DNA of 64,000 bases from positions 124,001 to 188,000 of the forward strand of contig NZ_FNET01000010.1 of assembly GCF_900100275.1 (NCBI RefSeq), written 5' to 3'. The notes under the pieces were generated by a model. It ran no database searches and was not told the DNA's origin. It saw nothing but the letters and a program-made list of their open reading frames with translations. Each line of letters opens with the position of its first letter. The first letter of the stretch is position 1. This DNA comes from Lentzea albidocapillata subsp. violacea. GTDB lineage: Bacteria; Actinomycetota; Actinomycetes; Mycobacteriales; Pseudonocardiaceae. Shown here piece after piece: positions 27,931-36,542 of the stretch. The position numbers and the translations under genes were made by a program.

Positions 27931-28503
27931 CTACCGGCGGCGGACGAGGGCCCAGGCTCCCGGCAGGAGGCCGGCGGCGAGGGCGATCTTCAGGGCGTCA
28001 CCGATCAGGAACGGCAGCACGCCCACGGCCAGGGCCTTGCCGAGTGACATCCCGGTCATCGCCATCAGCCACGGCACGCCGACGGAGTAGATCGCGAGGT
28101 TGCCCAGCGCCATCGTGCCCAGGGTGCGCAACGGCGTGCGGTCGCCACCTTGGCCGGCCAGGTAGCCCACGAGAGCACCGGCGAACACGAAGCCGACGAC
28201 GTAGCCGAGGGAGACCGGCACACCGGACGAGCCGCCCTGGAACCACGGCACGCCAGCGACGCCCGCGATCAGGTACAGCAGCATCGAGGTCGCTCCGCGC
28301 TGCCAGCCGAGCGAGGCGCCGACGAGCAGGGCCGCGAACGTCTGGCCCGTCAGCGGAACCGGGCTGCCGGGGATCGGCAGCGCCACCTGAGCGGCGAGAC
28401 CGGTCAACGCGGCACCGGCTACGACGAGAGCGAGGTCGCGGGCCAGGGCGCCCGGCACGAAGTCGGCGAGCACGGTGCGACGAGGCGCGAGTGCGAGAGT
28501 CAC
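27931..28503 (-). CDS. bioY: Biotin transporter BioY
   Basis: 190 residues from GTG 28503, which has GGGAGGGAACC upstream. S-component of a biotin ECF transporter: five or six membrane helices and family marks GSPVPLTGQTFAALLVGASLGWQRG and FQGGSSGVPVSLGYVVGFVFAG. No bioM/bioN genes are adjacent, so it may use a shared energising module or act alone. A TGAACC-GA-GGTTAA palindrome upstream suggests control by a biotin regulator. Confidence 0.9.
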   Translation of the reverse strand: MTLALAPRRTVLADFVPGALARDLALVVAGAALTGLAAQVALPIPGSPVPLTGQTFAALLVGASLGWQRGATSMLLYLIAGVAGVPWFQGGSSGVPVSLGYVVGFVFAGALVGYLAGQGGDRTPLRTLGTMALGNLAIYSVGVPWLMAMTGMSLGKALAVGVLPFLIGDALKIALAAGLLPGAWALVRRR

Positions 28504-28526
28504 GGTTCCCTCCCAGGCGGAGTCGA

Positions 28527-28543
28527 GTGAACCGAGGTTAACC
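28527..28543. promoter_or_regulatory. Candidate biotin-responsive operator upstream of bioY
   Basis: TGAACC-GA-GGTTAACC is an inverted repeat 24 bp before the bioY start. It resembles BioQ operators of actinobacteria (TGAAC and GTTAC half-sites with a short spacer), as I recall them. The spacing differs by one base from that motif, so assignment is tentative. Confidence 0.4.
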
Positions 28544-28602
28544 ACGCAGGCTCGAGAACGTCTTTGTTCGATCTCCACAAAGTGACCGGTCACACATGCG
28601 GA

Positions 28603-29973
28603 TCAGGCGTCGAGGGCGACCTTGCCCGCCACCCGCTCCTCGTTGCGACGCGTTTTGGTCCAACCGTTGTTGCCGCGCACCAAACGGATCAGCGCGCGCC
28701 ACGACGTGATGTAGAAGGTGTAGATGTACAGCGCGTAACCGAACCCGTACGCAATGGACTTCCAGAACCCCACGGGTTCACAGCGTGCGCGATACACCGG
28801 TCCCCACAGGACGAACGGCATCAGTCCGAACGCGCCGTAGACGGTGAAGAGGATCCACGCGCCGTCGAAGAACCACGACACGACTTCGGAAGGCGACACC
28901 GCGAACCGGTACGCCATCATCGCCATCGGAATCGGGTAGATGAGCGTGCCCAGCAACTGCATCCACGGTTGCGCGAGGTAGTACATCATCTCCGCCGCGC
29001 CCAGCGTGGTCAGGTGGTCGGAGTCCCAGATGCGCCGCAGATAACGCATGCACTGCATGGTGCCCTGGCCCCACCGCGTGCGTTGCGCCAGGAACCGTCG
29101 CAACGAGTACAGCGCCTCCTGGTTCACGTGCGTGTCCAACGAGAAACCCGTGTGCCAGCCCGCCGTCAGCAGGTGCACGCCGAGCTCGAAGTCCTCCAGC
29201 AACGACCCGCGCCACGGGCTTCCGGCCGGCCCGGCGATCGAGTCCAACGCGGACAGCCGCGTGAACTGGCCGTTGCCGCCCATGGAGATCGTGCCGGTGG
29301 CACCGCGGGACATCTGGATCGCCGCGATGGCCGTGCGGAACTCCAGGTCCTGCATCCGCACGAGCCCGGCACCGAACGCGCGGCGCCACCGCGACACCCC
29401 CGGCTGCCGCCGGCCCGCGTTGATCATCCGCACGTCCACCTGCACGGCGCCGATCCGCGGATTGCCGAAGAGGTGTTGCGCCGCACAGACTTCGAGGCAG
29501 TTCGGGGCCGGTCGCCCGTCCGCGTCGACCACCACGACGATCGCGCGGTCGGTGTCCGCGCGGCGTCCCATCCACATCTTCAACGTGCGATAGGCGTCGT
29601 TCAGCGCGTTGCCCTTGCCGGTGCGGGCGTACGGGCGTTGGCGTTGCACGAGGTGGATCTGCGGGTCCCGCACACCACCGTTGCGCTTCAACGTCCGCAC
29701 GACTCCGGCGGTGCGGTCGTCCGAGTCGTCGTCGATGACCCACACGTGCGCGATGGGGAAAGTCCCGCGCAGGTACCGGATCGTGTCGCCGATGACGGCC
29801 TCCTCGTCGCGGCACGGCACGAAGAAGTGCCACTCCAACGAGGCAGGCTCGCCGACGGGCGCGGGTTTGCGCCGCAGGTACGGGATGACGATCACGAACA
29901 CGTACGTCACGAAGGCGACGCTCATCGTCAGGGCGAGCGCCTGCGTGAACCCGAGAACGAGGTCGAGGCTCAC
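28603..29973 (-). CDS. Membrane-bound family 2 glycosyltransferase
   Basis: 456 residues from GTG 29973 (VSLDLVLGF), which overlaps the exosortase stop (GTGA). One helix at the N-terminus, then a GT2 domain (FFVPCRDEEAVIGDTI, WVIDDDSDDRT, VVVVDADGRPAPNCLE, LLEDFELGVHLLTAGW, QRTRWGQGTMQC) and four to five C-terminal helices. ED and QxxRW motifs identify a processive or polymer-type transferase of the cellulose/hyaluronan-synthase layout, polymerising or transferring sugars on the inner face and perhaps exporting them. The operon with an exosortase suggests surface glycan attached to sorted proteins. Confidence 0.87.
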   Translation of the reverse strand: MSLDLVLGFTQALALTMSVAFVTYVFVIVIPYLRRKPAPVGEPASLEWHFFVPCRDEEAVIGDTIRYLRGTFPIAHVWVIDDDSDDRTAGVVRTLKRNGGVRDPQIHLVQRQRPYARTGKGNALNDAYRTLKMWMGRRADTDRAIVVVVDADGRPAPNCLEVCAAQHLFGNPRIGAVQVDVRMINAGRRQPGVSRWRRAFGAGLVRMQDLEFRTAIAAIQMSRGATGTISMGGNGQFTRLSALDSIAGPAGSPWRGSLLEDFELGVHLLTAGWHTGFSLDTHVNQEALYSLRRFLAQRTRWGQGTMQCMRYLRRIWDSDHLTTLGAAEMMYYLAQPWMQLLGTLIYPIPMAMMAYRFAVSPSEVVSWFFDGAWILFTVYGAFGLMPFVLWGPVYRARCEPVGFWKSIAYGFGYALYIYTFYITSWRALIRLVRGNNGWTKTRRNEERVAGKVALDA

Positions 29974-30488
29974 CTCCGCGTGGCCAGCCAGACGAACGCG
30001 ACCAACGCGGCCGCGCCACCGAACACGCTCACCATCGACCCGAGCAGGGTGTGACCCCAGTAGTACCCGGTGTCGACGCCCAGCCAGTCGACCAGGCCCA
30101 CCAGCGTCAGCACGCGGAACTGGTTCACGACGACGACCGCGAACGCCGCGACCCCCAGTGCGAACAGCACGCGGCTCTGGATGCGCGGGCGCAACGCGAT
30201 CATGACCGCGCCGACGACGATCAGCGGCAGCACCAGGAACGCGGACGTGCACTCCGGCGTCATCCGCAGGCCCAGCGGGGTGTCCGAGCCCAGCCCGAAG
30301 TAGACGGTCTGGCGTTCCGGGACCACTTCCACGCCATAGGAGCTGATGACGCTCAGGACCGCGCCGGACAGCGAGATCTCCGCCGTGCGGTACAGGCGAT
30401 GTGCGAACACGAGTCCCGCCGCTAGTGCGAGCAGGGCGACCACCGTCACCCGGCTCGGGAATGCGGTGCGGCGCACGGCAAGCGTCAC
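29970..30488 (-). CDS. Actinobacterial exosortase/archaeosortase-family protein
   Basis: 172 residues, about five membrane helices. The exosortase catalytic triad is present: Cys80 (TPECTSAF), Arg125 (NQFRVL) and His146 (WGHTLLG). These enzymes are membrane transpeptidases that cut C-terminal sorting tails and join proteins to lipid or glycan. The length is short compared with EpsH-type exosortases, as in Gram-positive versions. Co-transcribed with a GT2 transferase and facing, across a 295-bp gap, a secreted protein with a suitable C-terminal tail. I recall actinobacterial exosortase P (XrtP) as matching this layout; the subfamily name is from memory. Confidence 0.82.
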   Translation of the reverse strand: MTLAVRRTAFPSRVTVVALLALAAGLVFAHRLYRTAEISLSGAVLSVISSYGVEVVPERQTVYFGLGSDTPLGLRMTPECTSAFLVLPLIVVGAVMIALRPRIQSRVLFALGVAAFAVVVVNQFRVLTLVGLVDWLGVDTGYYWGHTLLGSMVSVFGGAAALVAFVWLATRR

Positions 30489-30783
30489 CCGAAGATCCTT
30501 TCAACCGATGAGGGAGCGCCCAGACGGGCTACTTGACCTTCCATCGGTAGACGCAACGTCATCCCTCACCCCCGGATCGGGTGACGCCGTAATCAGAAAT
30601 TGATCAAAAGTCCCACCATGAGTGGCGCCGGTTGGGCGAGTCGGGTGGTCGTGTCGCCCGATACGGGGAGTAACCCTCAGTTCCCTCGAAAGAAAGCCGA
30701 TGCCGGTAATTGCCCCCGGAAAGCGTGAAACCACATCGGTATCAACGCGCCCTGGGGCCAGACGAACCAAGGGAAGGAGTTTC
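30489..30783. other. Divergent promoter region of the surface-protein island
   Basis: No gene seen. It contains short inverted repeats (CCCG-GAT-CGGG near 30572-30582; GGGCGA...TCGCCC around 30636-30661) and the sequence CCGGTAATTG (30703-30712), which recurs upstream of the secreted protein at 33111. I looked for a c-di-GMP or c-di-AMP riboswitch in this region and could not match one. Confidence 0.4.
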
Positions 30784-31548
30784 ATGCGTGTCCGAATGAC
30801 GGGACTGGCTGGAGTCATCGCGATTGCCGCACTCCTGGTCGGTGCCGCACCAGCTTCCGCCGCTCCGGGGGACGCCTCGGCCTACGGTGCGAAGCTCGAC
30901 GTGACGCTGCTCGGCAACCCCGCGGTCAACGCGGAGCCGTTCGCCGCAGCCAATGCGAACGGTCCTACCCAGAACACGTTCGCAGGCGTCGACCTCACCG
31001 GGATCCTGAAGACCGGTGTCATCAACGCTTCCGCGTCGCGGGACGAGAAGTCCGGCGGCGTGTACTCGCGGGCGAGCACCGCGGACGTCCGGGTCGACCT
31101 GCTCTCCAAGGTCACCGGCAGGATCTCCGCCGAACTGGTGGAGGCGGAGTGCACGGCGACCCAGAAGGGCCTCGCCGGCAAGGCCAAGCTGGCGGGCGTG
31201 AACCTCGGCAGGCTCGGCCAGGTCAACGCCGACCCCGCGGCGAACACCAGGCTCGACGTGCAGCTCGCGGGCATCAAGATCGCCGAGGTGATCTTCAACG
31301 AGCAGATCAGGAACAACGACGGCAGCCTCACCGTGAACGCGATCCACATCAAGCTGCTGCAGGGCGCGCTCGGCGGCATCGGCACCGGCGACGTGATCAT
31401 CTCGTCCGCCACGTGCGGCCCCGCCGGCCTGCCCATCCCGATGGCGTCGGGGGCAGGCCTGTGGATCGGCCTCGGCCTGCTCGGTGTCGTCTCCGCTCCG
31501 GTCGCCTTCCTGGCGCTGCGCCGTCGCGCGTCACTCAACGCGGCCTGA
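30784..31548 (+). CDS. Secreted protein with exosortase-type C-terminal tail (choice-of-anchor P-like)
   Basis: 254 residues from ATG 30784 with GGAAGGAG upstream. Signal peptide (LAGVIAIAALLVGAAPASA-A). The mature part is beta-rich, with repeated TVN/LDV strands and two cysteines (VEAECTATQ, SSATCGPAG), and the C-terminus is a hydrophobic helix ending in arginines (LPIPMASGAGLWIGLGLL ... LRRR). A short Pro-containing motif, helix and basic cluster form a sorting tail. The family name choice-of-anchor P comes from memory. Adjacent to the exosortase, so the probable substrate. Confidence 0.78.
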   Translation: MRVRMTGLAGVIAIAALLVGAAPASAAPGDASAYGAKLDVTLLGNPAVNAEPFAAANANGPTQNTFAGVDLTGILKTGVINASASRDEKSGGVYSRASTADVRVDLLSKVTGRISAELVEAECTATQKGLAGKAKLAGVNLGRLGQVNADPAANTRLDVQLAGIKIAEVIFNEQIRNNDGSLTVNAIHIKLLQGALGGIGTGDVIISSATCGPAGLPIPMASGAGLWIGLGLLGVVSAPVAFLALRRRASLNAA

Positions 31549-31561
31549 TCGAGGAGCGCAG

Positions 31562-31753
31562 ATGTACAAGGTCCCCGGTACCGGCATCGGTGTCGGCACG
31601 GGCGTGGGTGCCCTCGCGGTCACCGGCGCGGACGTGACCTGGTGGATCGCCGCGGGAATCGTCCTCCTCGTCGCGGGTGCGTTCCTAGTGCACTCGGCGC
31701 GGAAGAGGCGTCGCGCGGTCCCCGTCCAGACCAGACCGAATCGAGCCGGCTGA
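31562..31753 (+). CDS. 63-residue protein made almost entirely of an LAVTG sorting signal
   Basis: ATG 31562, GAGGAG upstream, 13 bp after the sorted protein. It has a Gly-rich start (MYKVPGTGIGVGTGVGA), LAVTG at residues 18-22, a hydrophobic helix (about 26-45) and a basic cluster (RKRRR), then about 12 residues. It lacks a signal peptide and any extracytoplasmic domain, so it is a sorting tail with almost no cargo. It may be a remnant of a surface protein, a small membrane protein, or a decoy or regulator of sortase; I cannot decide. Confidence 0.6.
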   Translation: MYKVPGTGIGVGTGVGALAVTGADVTWWIAAGIVLLVAGAFLVHSARKRRRAVPVQTRPNRAG

Positions 31754-31756
31754 ATT

Positions 31757-31792
31757 GGTCCGTCTGGGGTTGCCCCCGGCCCCAGACGGACC
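31757..31792 (+). terminator. Perfect 13-bp hairpin before the epimerase gene
   Basis: GGTCCGTCTGGGG (31757-31769) and CCCCAGACGGACC (31780-31792), loop of ten bases. It starts three bases after the stop of the LAVTG gene and is 30 bp before the epimerase start, so it may partly separate expression of the surface-protein genes from the epimerase. Confidence 0.75.
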
Positions 31793-31822
31793 TCCCGCTC
31801 TTTCCCCGAGAAGAGGACAACG

Positions 31823-32995
31823 GTGAGCAAAGAGGTTCTGCTGGTGGCCGGCACCCGGCCAGAAGCACTGAAGATCGCCCCGGTCGCCATCGCCCTGAAG
31901 GGGCACCCCGGCCTGCGTCCCACGATCGTCCACAGCGGACAGCACTCCGGCATGGTCGAGCAGGCGCTCGGCGCGTTCGACCTGGTGCCGGACGTGCGGC
32001 TGGACGTCCCCCGCCACTCCGGGACGCAGGCCGAGCTGGTCTCCCGGTTGTTGCCCGAGTTCGACGCCCTGCTGCAGGAGCGCGACCCCGCGGTCACCCT
32101 CGTGCAGGGCGACACCACCACGACCCTGGCCGCCGCGTTGGCCTCGTTCTGGCGCGGCATCCCCGTGGCGCACCTGGAAGCCGGTCTGCGGACCGGTGAC
32201 CTGTACGGCCCGTTCCCCGAGGAGGGGAACCGGCAGATGATCTCCCGCATCACCTCGCTGCACCTCGCGCCGACCGACGACGCCGCGAACGCGCTGAACT
32301 CAGAGTCGCTGCCGGACAGCCACATCGTCGTCACCGGCAACACCGTCGTGGACGCCGTGCAGCGTGTCGCGGCCGCGAACCTGCCAGCGTCCAGCCCGGA
32401 TCTCATCGCTCTGGAACGCACCCTGGACGCCACCGGTGGCCGGCTCATGCTCGTCACCGTGCACCGCCGTGAGTCGTGGGGCCGCCCGCTCATGCGCGTG
32501 CTCAACGCCGTGCGCTCCATCGCCGACCGCCACCCCGACCTGCACGTGGTGATCCCCGCGCACCCGAACCCCGGTGTGCGCGAACAGGTCGTGTCACTGC
32601 TGGGCGGCCACGAGCGCATCGTCATCACCGACCCGCTGGACTACCCGGACCTGGTACGCGTGCTGAAGCGGGCGGCCCTCGTGCTGACCGACTCCGGTGG
32701 CATCCAGGAGGAGGCGCCGACGTTCGGCGTGCCCGTCCTGGTGCTGCGCGAGACCACCGAACGCATGCTCGCCGTCGACGCCGGGTGCGCCTGGCTCGTC
32801 GGCACCGACACCACCCGCATCCTCGCCGAGGCGGGCTGGGTGCTCGGCTCCCGGCTGCGGCTTCCCCTGGGGCGCAACCCGTTCGGTGACGGGCGTGCCG
32901 CCGTGCGGGTGTGCACCGCGCTGGAGAGGCTGGCGGGCCTGCCGACGGCCCTGCCGCGCCGCGAGCCGTTCGCCACGCTCGTGGGCGTTCGCTGA
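31823..32995 (+). CDS. wecB: Non-hydrolysing UDP-N-acetylglucosamine 2-epimerase
   Basis: 390 residues, GTG start. It interconverts UDP-GlcNAc and UDP-ManNAc. The family marks are clear: AGTRPEALKIAPV at the N-terminus, VQGDTTTTLAAALASF, GTGLRTGDLYGPFPEE-type loop (LEAGLRTGD), VHRRESWG and DSGGIQEEAPTFGVPVLVLRETTER. The product is used in surface glycans and teichoic-acid linkage units. Its place downstream of the exosortase-type island suggests a sugar donor for the GT2 transferase of that island. The symbol follows the family. Confidence 0.9.
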   Translation: MSKEVLLVAGTRPEALKIAPVAIALKGHPGLRPTIVHSGQHSGMVEQALGAFDLVPDVRLDVPRHSGTQAELVSRLLPEFDALLQERDPAVTLVQGDTTTTLAAALASFWRGIPVAHLEAGLRTGDLYGPFPEEGNRQMISRITSLHLAPTDDAANALNSESLPDSHIVVTGNTVVDAVQRVAAANLPASSPDLIALERTLDATGGRLMLVTVHRRESWGRPLMRVLNAVRSIADRHPDLHVVIPAHPNPGVREQVVSLLGGHERIVITDPLDYPDLVRVLKRAALVLTDSGGIQEEAPTFGVPVLVLRETTERMLAVDAGCAWLVGTDTTRILAEAGWVLGSRLRLPLGRNPFGDGRAAVRVCTALERLAGLPTALPRREPFATLVGVR

Positions 32996-33110
32996 CGAAG
33001 ACGCCTGTCACTCAACCGGGTAATTGGCGACACGTTCGGGTGACATGAAGGGCTGGGCGGTTATCAGCGCCACCCAGCACAACCATTATCGGGCCGTGGG
33101 AACAAAGGCA

Positions 33111-33788
33111 ATGCGAAAAATGCGCAAGACTTCGATCGCCGGAGCTGTGGTCGCGTTGACGTTCGTGACCGCGGGCACCGGGCTCGCGGCCAACCCGCCC
33201 GGTACCGCGTCGTCGGGATCCGCGGACTTCGCGAAGGCGGGTCAGACGTTCAAGGTGGCGCCGCTCGCGGTGTGCGACGTGAACCCGGACGTGGCGGGCA
33301 CCGTCACCGGCTCCAGCCCGGCGGTGAGCCGGACCGGGCTCAAGATCGGCGAGACCAGTTCCACCTGCACGACCGAGGTGGTGAACCCGGACGAGTTCCT
33401 CACCAGGACGAAGTCCGTGGCGAAGGGCGCGGGTTTCGACCTGTCCGCCCTCGCCGGGCTGTCCGGTGGGAACAGAGGACCGCGGCTCAAGATCGCCGAG
33501 TGGACGGTCAACTGCGACGCCGACGAGAAGGGCACGCAGGCCGGCTGGCAGCTCAAGGGCATGTCCGGCTGGACCGGGCTGCCGCAGCAGCTCCCGTCCG
33601 GCTACGTGCACGACGTCAAGGCGAACAACGGAACCGTGCTCGCCAAGGCCAAGTTCACCGACACGGTGTTCCCGGTGCCGAACGACGGCAGTCTCAGCAT
33701 GACCCTGCTGAAGATCACCTTCGAACCGTCGTCCGGCTACACGGGAAGCATCACCGTCGGTTCGGTGGCCTGCTCGCCGACGCCTTAG
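33111..33788 (+). CDS. Secreted protein of unknown function in the island
   Basis: 225 residues from ATG 33111 (MRKMRKTSIAG); a TTG frame beginning at 33024 is unlikely. Signal peptide cleaved near GLAA-NPPG. The mature protein of about 195 residues has four cysteines (CDVNPD, TCTTEV, VNCDADE, VACSPTP) and several Thr/Ser-rich strands, but no sorting tail, so it should be freely secreted or held by other contacts. No recognised family. The CCGGGTAATTG element (33016-33026) also precedes the sorted protein, suggesting co-regulation. Confidence 0.75.
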   Translation: MRKMRKTSIAGAVVALTFVTAGTGLAANPPGTASSGSADFAKAGQTFKVAPLAVCDVNPDVAGTVTGSSPAVSRTGLKIGETSSTCTTEVVNPDEFLTRTKSVAKGAGFDLSALAGLSGGNRGPRLKIAEWTVNCDADEKGTQAGWQLKGMSGWTGLPQQLPSGYVHDVKANNGTVLAKAKFTDTVFPVPNDGSLSMTLLKITFEPSSGYTGSITVGSVACSPTP

Positions 33789-34324
33789 GAGACAGCGACA
33801 CCCGCGGCGAGCAGCTCCTCAACGGCGGCGTCGCGGGTCGTCGCGGCGACCGCCGCCGTCAGGTCGACGAGCACCCTCGTGCGGAAGCCGTTCCGGTGGG
33901 CGTCGAGGGCGGTGGCGCGGACGCAGTGGTCGGTCGCGATGCCCACGACGTCCACCTCGGTCACGCCCCTCTCGGTCAGCCAGCCCGCGAGGTCGTTCTC
34001 CGCCTCGAAACCCGAGTAGGCGGCGGCGAAACGGCCCTTCGAGAAGACCTGCTCGATCCCCGACACGTCCAGTTCCGGGTGGAACGACGCTCCGGGCGAG
34101 CCCGCCACGCAGTGCACCGGCCACGAGTCGATGAAGTCCGGCGTCAGCGAGAAGTGCGCGCCGGGGTCGACGTGGTAGTCGCGGGTCGCCACGACGTGGT
34201 CGTACGACGAGGTGGTGATGTGCTGCGAGATGGCCGCGGCGACGGCCGCACCGCCCGTGACGGCCAGCGAACCGCCTTCGCAGAAGTCGTTCTGCACGTC
34301 GACGACGATCAGTGCCTTGGTCAT
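33785..34324 (-). CDS. pncA: Nicotinamidase
   Basis: Converts nicotinamide to nicotinate for NAD salvage. 179 residues, isochorismatase-hydrolase fold. Catalytic Asp in VVDVQNDF, Lys in FSKGRF, and Cys in IATDHCVRATA; the metal-binding Asp/His of the DYHVDPGAH segment are also visible. It begins one base after the pncB stop on the same strand, forming a pncB-pncA operon. Its 3' end overlaps the preceding secreted-protein gene by four bases. Confidence 0.95.
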   Translation of the reverse strand: MTKALIVVDVQNDFCEGGSLAVTGGAAVAAAISQHITTSSYDHVVATRDYHVDPGAHFSLTPDFIDSWPVHCVAGSPGASFHPELDVSGIEQVFSKGRFAAAYSGFEAENDLAGWLTERGVTEVDVVGIATDHCVRATALDAHRNGFRTRVLVDLTAAVAATTRDAAVEELLAAGVAVS

Positions 34325-34325
34325 G

Positions 34326-35609
34326 TCAGTTCTCCAGATAGATCGTCGGGATCGCGGGCTCGCCGCGCGAGAGCTTGAGGCCCTCCCACGGCACGCTCAC
34401 CAGAGCCGCGCGCAGGCGTTCGCGGTTCTGCTCCAGTGTGGGCACCTCGTCGGTGACCTTGCCGCCCCGCACCAGCGGGATCTGCACGAGCCGGTCGTAC
34501 GGGCCGAGCTCCGGCTCGGTAGACGCCTGGAACACGACCTCTTCCAGTGCCGTGCCCGTGTCCTTGTGCCGCCGCAACGCCTTCTTCCAGCCGCCGCGGG
34601 ACTGCTTGGACGTGCTGCGCTTCTCGACGTGCCTGCCGTCGACCTCGACCAGCTTGTAGACCATGCCCGCCGTCGGCGCGCCGGACCCGACCACGACCGA
34701 GGTGCCGACGCCGTACGCGTCCACGGGCTCGGCGCGCAGGGCGGCGATCGAGTACTCGTCCAGGTCACCGGACACGACGATGCGGGTGTTGCGGGCGCCC
34801 AGCGCGTCGAGCTGGTCGCGGGCCTGGCGGGCCAGCACACCCAGGTCGCCCGAGTCGATCCGGATCGCGCCGAGATCGGGACCGGCGACCGCGACCGCGG
34901 TCTTGATGCCCTCGGTGATGTCGTAGGTGTCGACCAGCAGCGTCGTCCCGGCGCCCAGCGCCTTGACCTGGCTGCGGAACGCCTCCTCCTCGGAGTCGTG
35001 CAGCAACGTGAACGCGTGCGCGCACGTGCCGGCCGTTGGGATGCCGTGCCGGCGTCCGGCTTCCAGGTTGGACGTCGCGGTGAAGCCCGCCAGGTACGAA
35101 GCACGGGCGGACGCCACGGCGGCCTCCTCGTGCGTGCGGCGCGAGCCCATCTCGATCATTCGGCGGCCGTTCGCGGCGGTCACCATGCGGGCGGCGGCGG
35201 ACGCGATGGCGCTGTCGTGGTTGAGGATCGAGAGCGCGAGCGTCTCCAGCACGACGCCCTCGGCGAACGACGCGCGCACCGTCAGCACCGGCGAACCGGG
35301 GAAGTACAGCTCGCCCTCGGGGTAGCCGTCGATGTCGCCGGTGAACCGGTAGTTCGCGAGCCATTCCAAGGTGGAATCGTCGACGACGGCGTTGCGGCGC
35401 AGCTGGTCGATCTCCTCCTCGCCGAAGCGGAAGTCGCCGATCGCGTCGAGCAGCCTGTTCGTCCCGGCGACCACGCCGTAGCGCCGTTCGTTCGGGAGCC
35501 TGCGCGCGAACAGCTCGAACACGCACGGACGGTCACCAGTGCCGTCACGCAGTGCGGCCGCGAGCATCGTGAGCTCGTAGTGGTCGGTGAGCAACGCCGT
35601 CGAGTTCAT
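34326..35609 (-). CDS. pncB: Nicotinate phosphoribosyltransferase
   Basis: 427 residues from ATG 35609 ([15 protein letters not shown]); a GTG at 35615 is an alternative. It makes nicotinate mononucleotide from nicotinate and PRPP. The N-terminal TDHYELTM, the SGDLDEYSI and [20 protein letters not shown] segments and [11 protein letters not shown] fit the family. It is divergent from clpS with an 80-bp promoter gap. The mycobacterial gene pncB1 lies in the same spot. Confidence 0.93.
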   Translation of the reverse strand: MNSTALLTDHYELTMLAAALRDGTGDRPCVFELFARRLPNERRYGVVAGTNRLLDAIGDFRFGEEEIDQLRRNAVVDDSTLEWLANYRFTGDIDGYPEGELYFPGSPVLTVRASFAEGVVLETLALSILNHDSAIASAAARMVTAANGRRMIEMGSRRTHEEAAVASARASYLAGFTATSNLEAGRRHGIPTAGTCAHAFTLLHDSEEEAFRSQVKALGAGTTLLVDTYDITEGIKTAVAVAGPDLGAIRIDSGDLGVLARQARDQLDALGARNTRIVVSGDLDEYSIAALRAEPVDAYGVGTSVVVGSGAPTAGMVYKLVEVDGRHVEKRSTSKQSRGGWKKALRRHKDTGTALEEVVFQASTEPELGPYDRLVQIPLVRGGKVTDEVPTLEQNRERLRAALVSVPWEGLKLSRGEPAIPTIYLEN

Positions 35610-35688
35610 GGTCACCAACCCTAAGGTCGCATCCGGTTTACCCGCACGCGGTCTCCGTCACTGCGGCGAACATGACACCATTGGCGGT

Positions 35689-35988
35689 ATGACCACGCCC
35701 GTCGAACAGGAGCGGACGCAGCCGGAGGCCGTCGGCAAAGAAGTCGCCGCCGAGGACCGACCCTGGCAGACCGTGGTCTGGAACGACCCGGTAAACCTGA
35801 TGTCCTACGTGACGTACGTGTTCCAGAAGCTGTTCGGGTTCAGCAGGGACCATGCGACCAAGCTGATGCTCGACGTGCACCACAAGGGCAAGGCGATCGT
35901 GACATCGGGGACCAAGGACAAGGTGGAGGCCGACGTGGCGAAACTCCACGCGGCAGGGCTCTGGGCGACCATGCAGCGGGCCTCGTGA
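35689..35988 (+). CDS. clpS: ATP-dependent Clp protease adaptor ClpS
   Basis: 99 residues from ATG 35689. ClpS delivers N-degron substrates to the Clp protease. Core motif [26 protein letters not shown] and [10 protein letters not shown] are typical. Overlaps the next gene by four bases, so co-expressed with the DUF2017 gene. Confidence 0.95.
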   Translation: MTTPVEQERTQPEAVGKEVAAEDRPWQTVVWNDPVNLMSYVTYVFQKLFGFSRDHATKLMLDVHHKGKAIVTSGTKDKVEADVAKLHAAGLWATMQRAS

Positions 35989-36542
35989 AGAGGTGGATCC
36001 GCGACGGCGACATCGTCGTCGGCAGGCTGGATCGGCAGGAGGCCGCGGTCGTGCGCGGTCTGGTCAGCCAGATCCAGGACATGCTGCTGGCCCGCGCCGA
36101 GGAGGCGCCCCAGGACGAGCTCGCGGAGCTGACGGGCATCAGGACAGGCCCGTCGGAGGCTCCCGACGATCCGATCCTGGGCAGGCTGCTGCCGGACTTC
36201 CACCGCCTCGACGACGACGCGCCGGACCCGGACGAGGTCAACTCGGCCTCGGCGCTGCGCTCGTTGCACGAGCCGGAGCTTCTGGACCACAAGACAGGTG
36301 CGGCCGAGACCGTGCTGCGGACCTGCTCGCCCGACGGCGGTGAGATCCGGCTGACCATCGCGGAAGCCGAGTCCTGGATGTCGTCGCTCAACGACGTGCG
36401 TCTGGCCCTGGGGACAGCGCTGGACGTCACCGAGGACATGCCGGAGGAACTGCCGCCGGAGGACCCGAGATCGCCGCACCTCGGCGTCTACCACTGGCTG
36501 ACCTGGGTGCAGGACACGCTCGTCGAAGCGATGATGCCGTGA
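35985..36542 (+). CDS. DUF2017 protein, ClpS-associated
   Basis: 185 residues, GTG start overlapping the clpS stop (GTGA). DUF2017 proteins are mostly actinobacterial and follow clpS in gene order (Rv1332-like). It is acidic and helical, with no clear catalytic residues; a role with the Clp system is assumed from conserved linkage only. Its stop overlaps the P1 peptidase start. Confidence 0.88.
   Translation: MKRWIRDGDIVVGRLDRQEAAVVRGLVSQIQDMLLARAEEAPQDELAELTGIRTGPSEAPDDPILGRLLPDFHRLDDDAPDPDEVNSASALRSLHEPELLDHKTGAAETVLRTCSPDGGEIRLTIAEAESWMSSLNDVRLALGTALDVTEDMPEELPPEDPRSPHLGVYHWLTWVQDTLVEAMMP

Noticed and set aside
30489..30783. c-di-GMP or c-di-AMP riboswitch in the surface-island promoter gap
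   Set aside because: Hairpins are present but the conserved riboswitch core motifs could not be matched.
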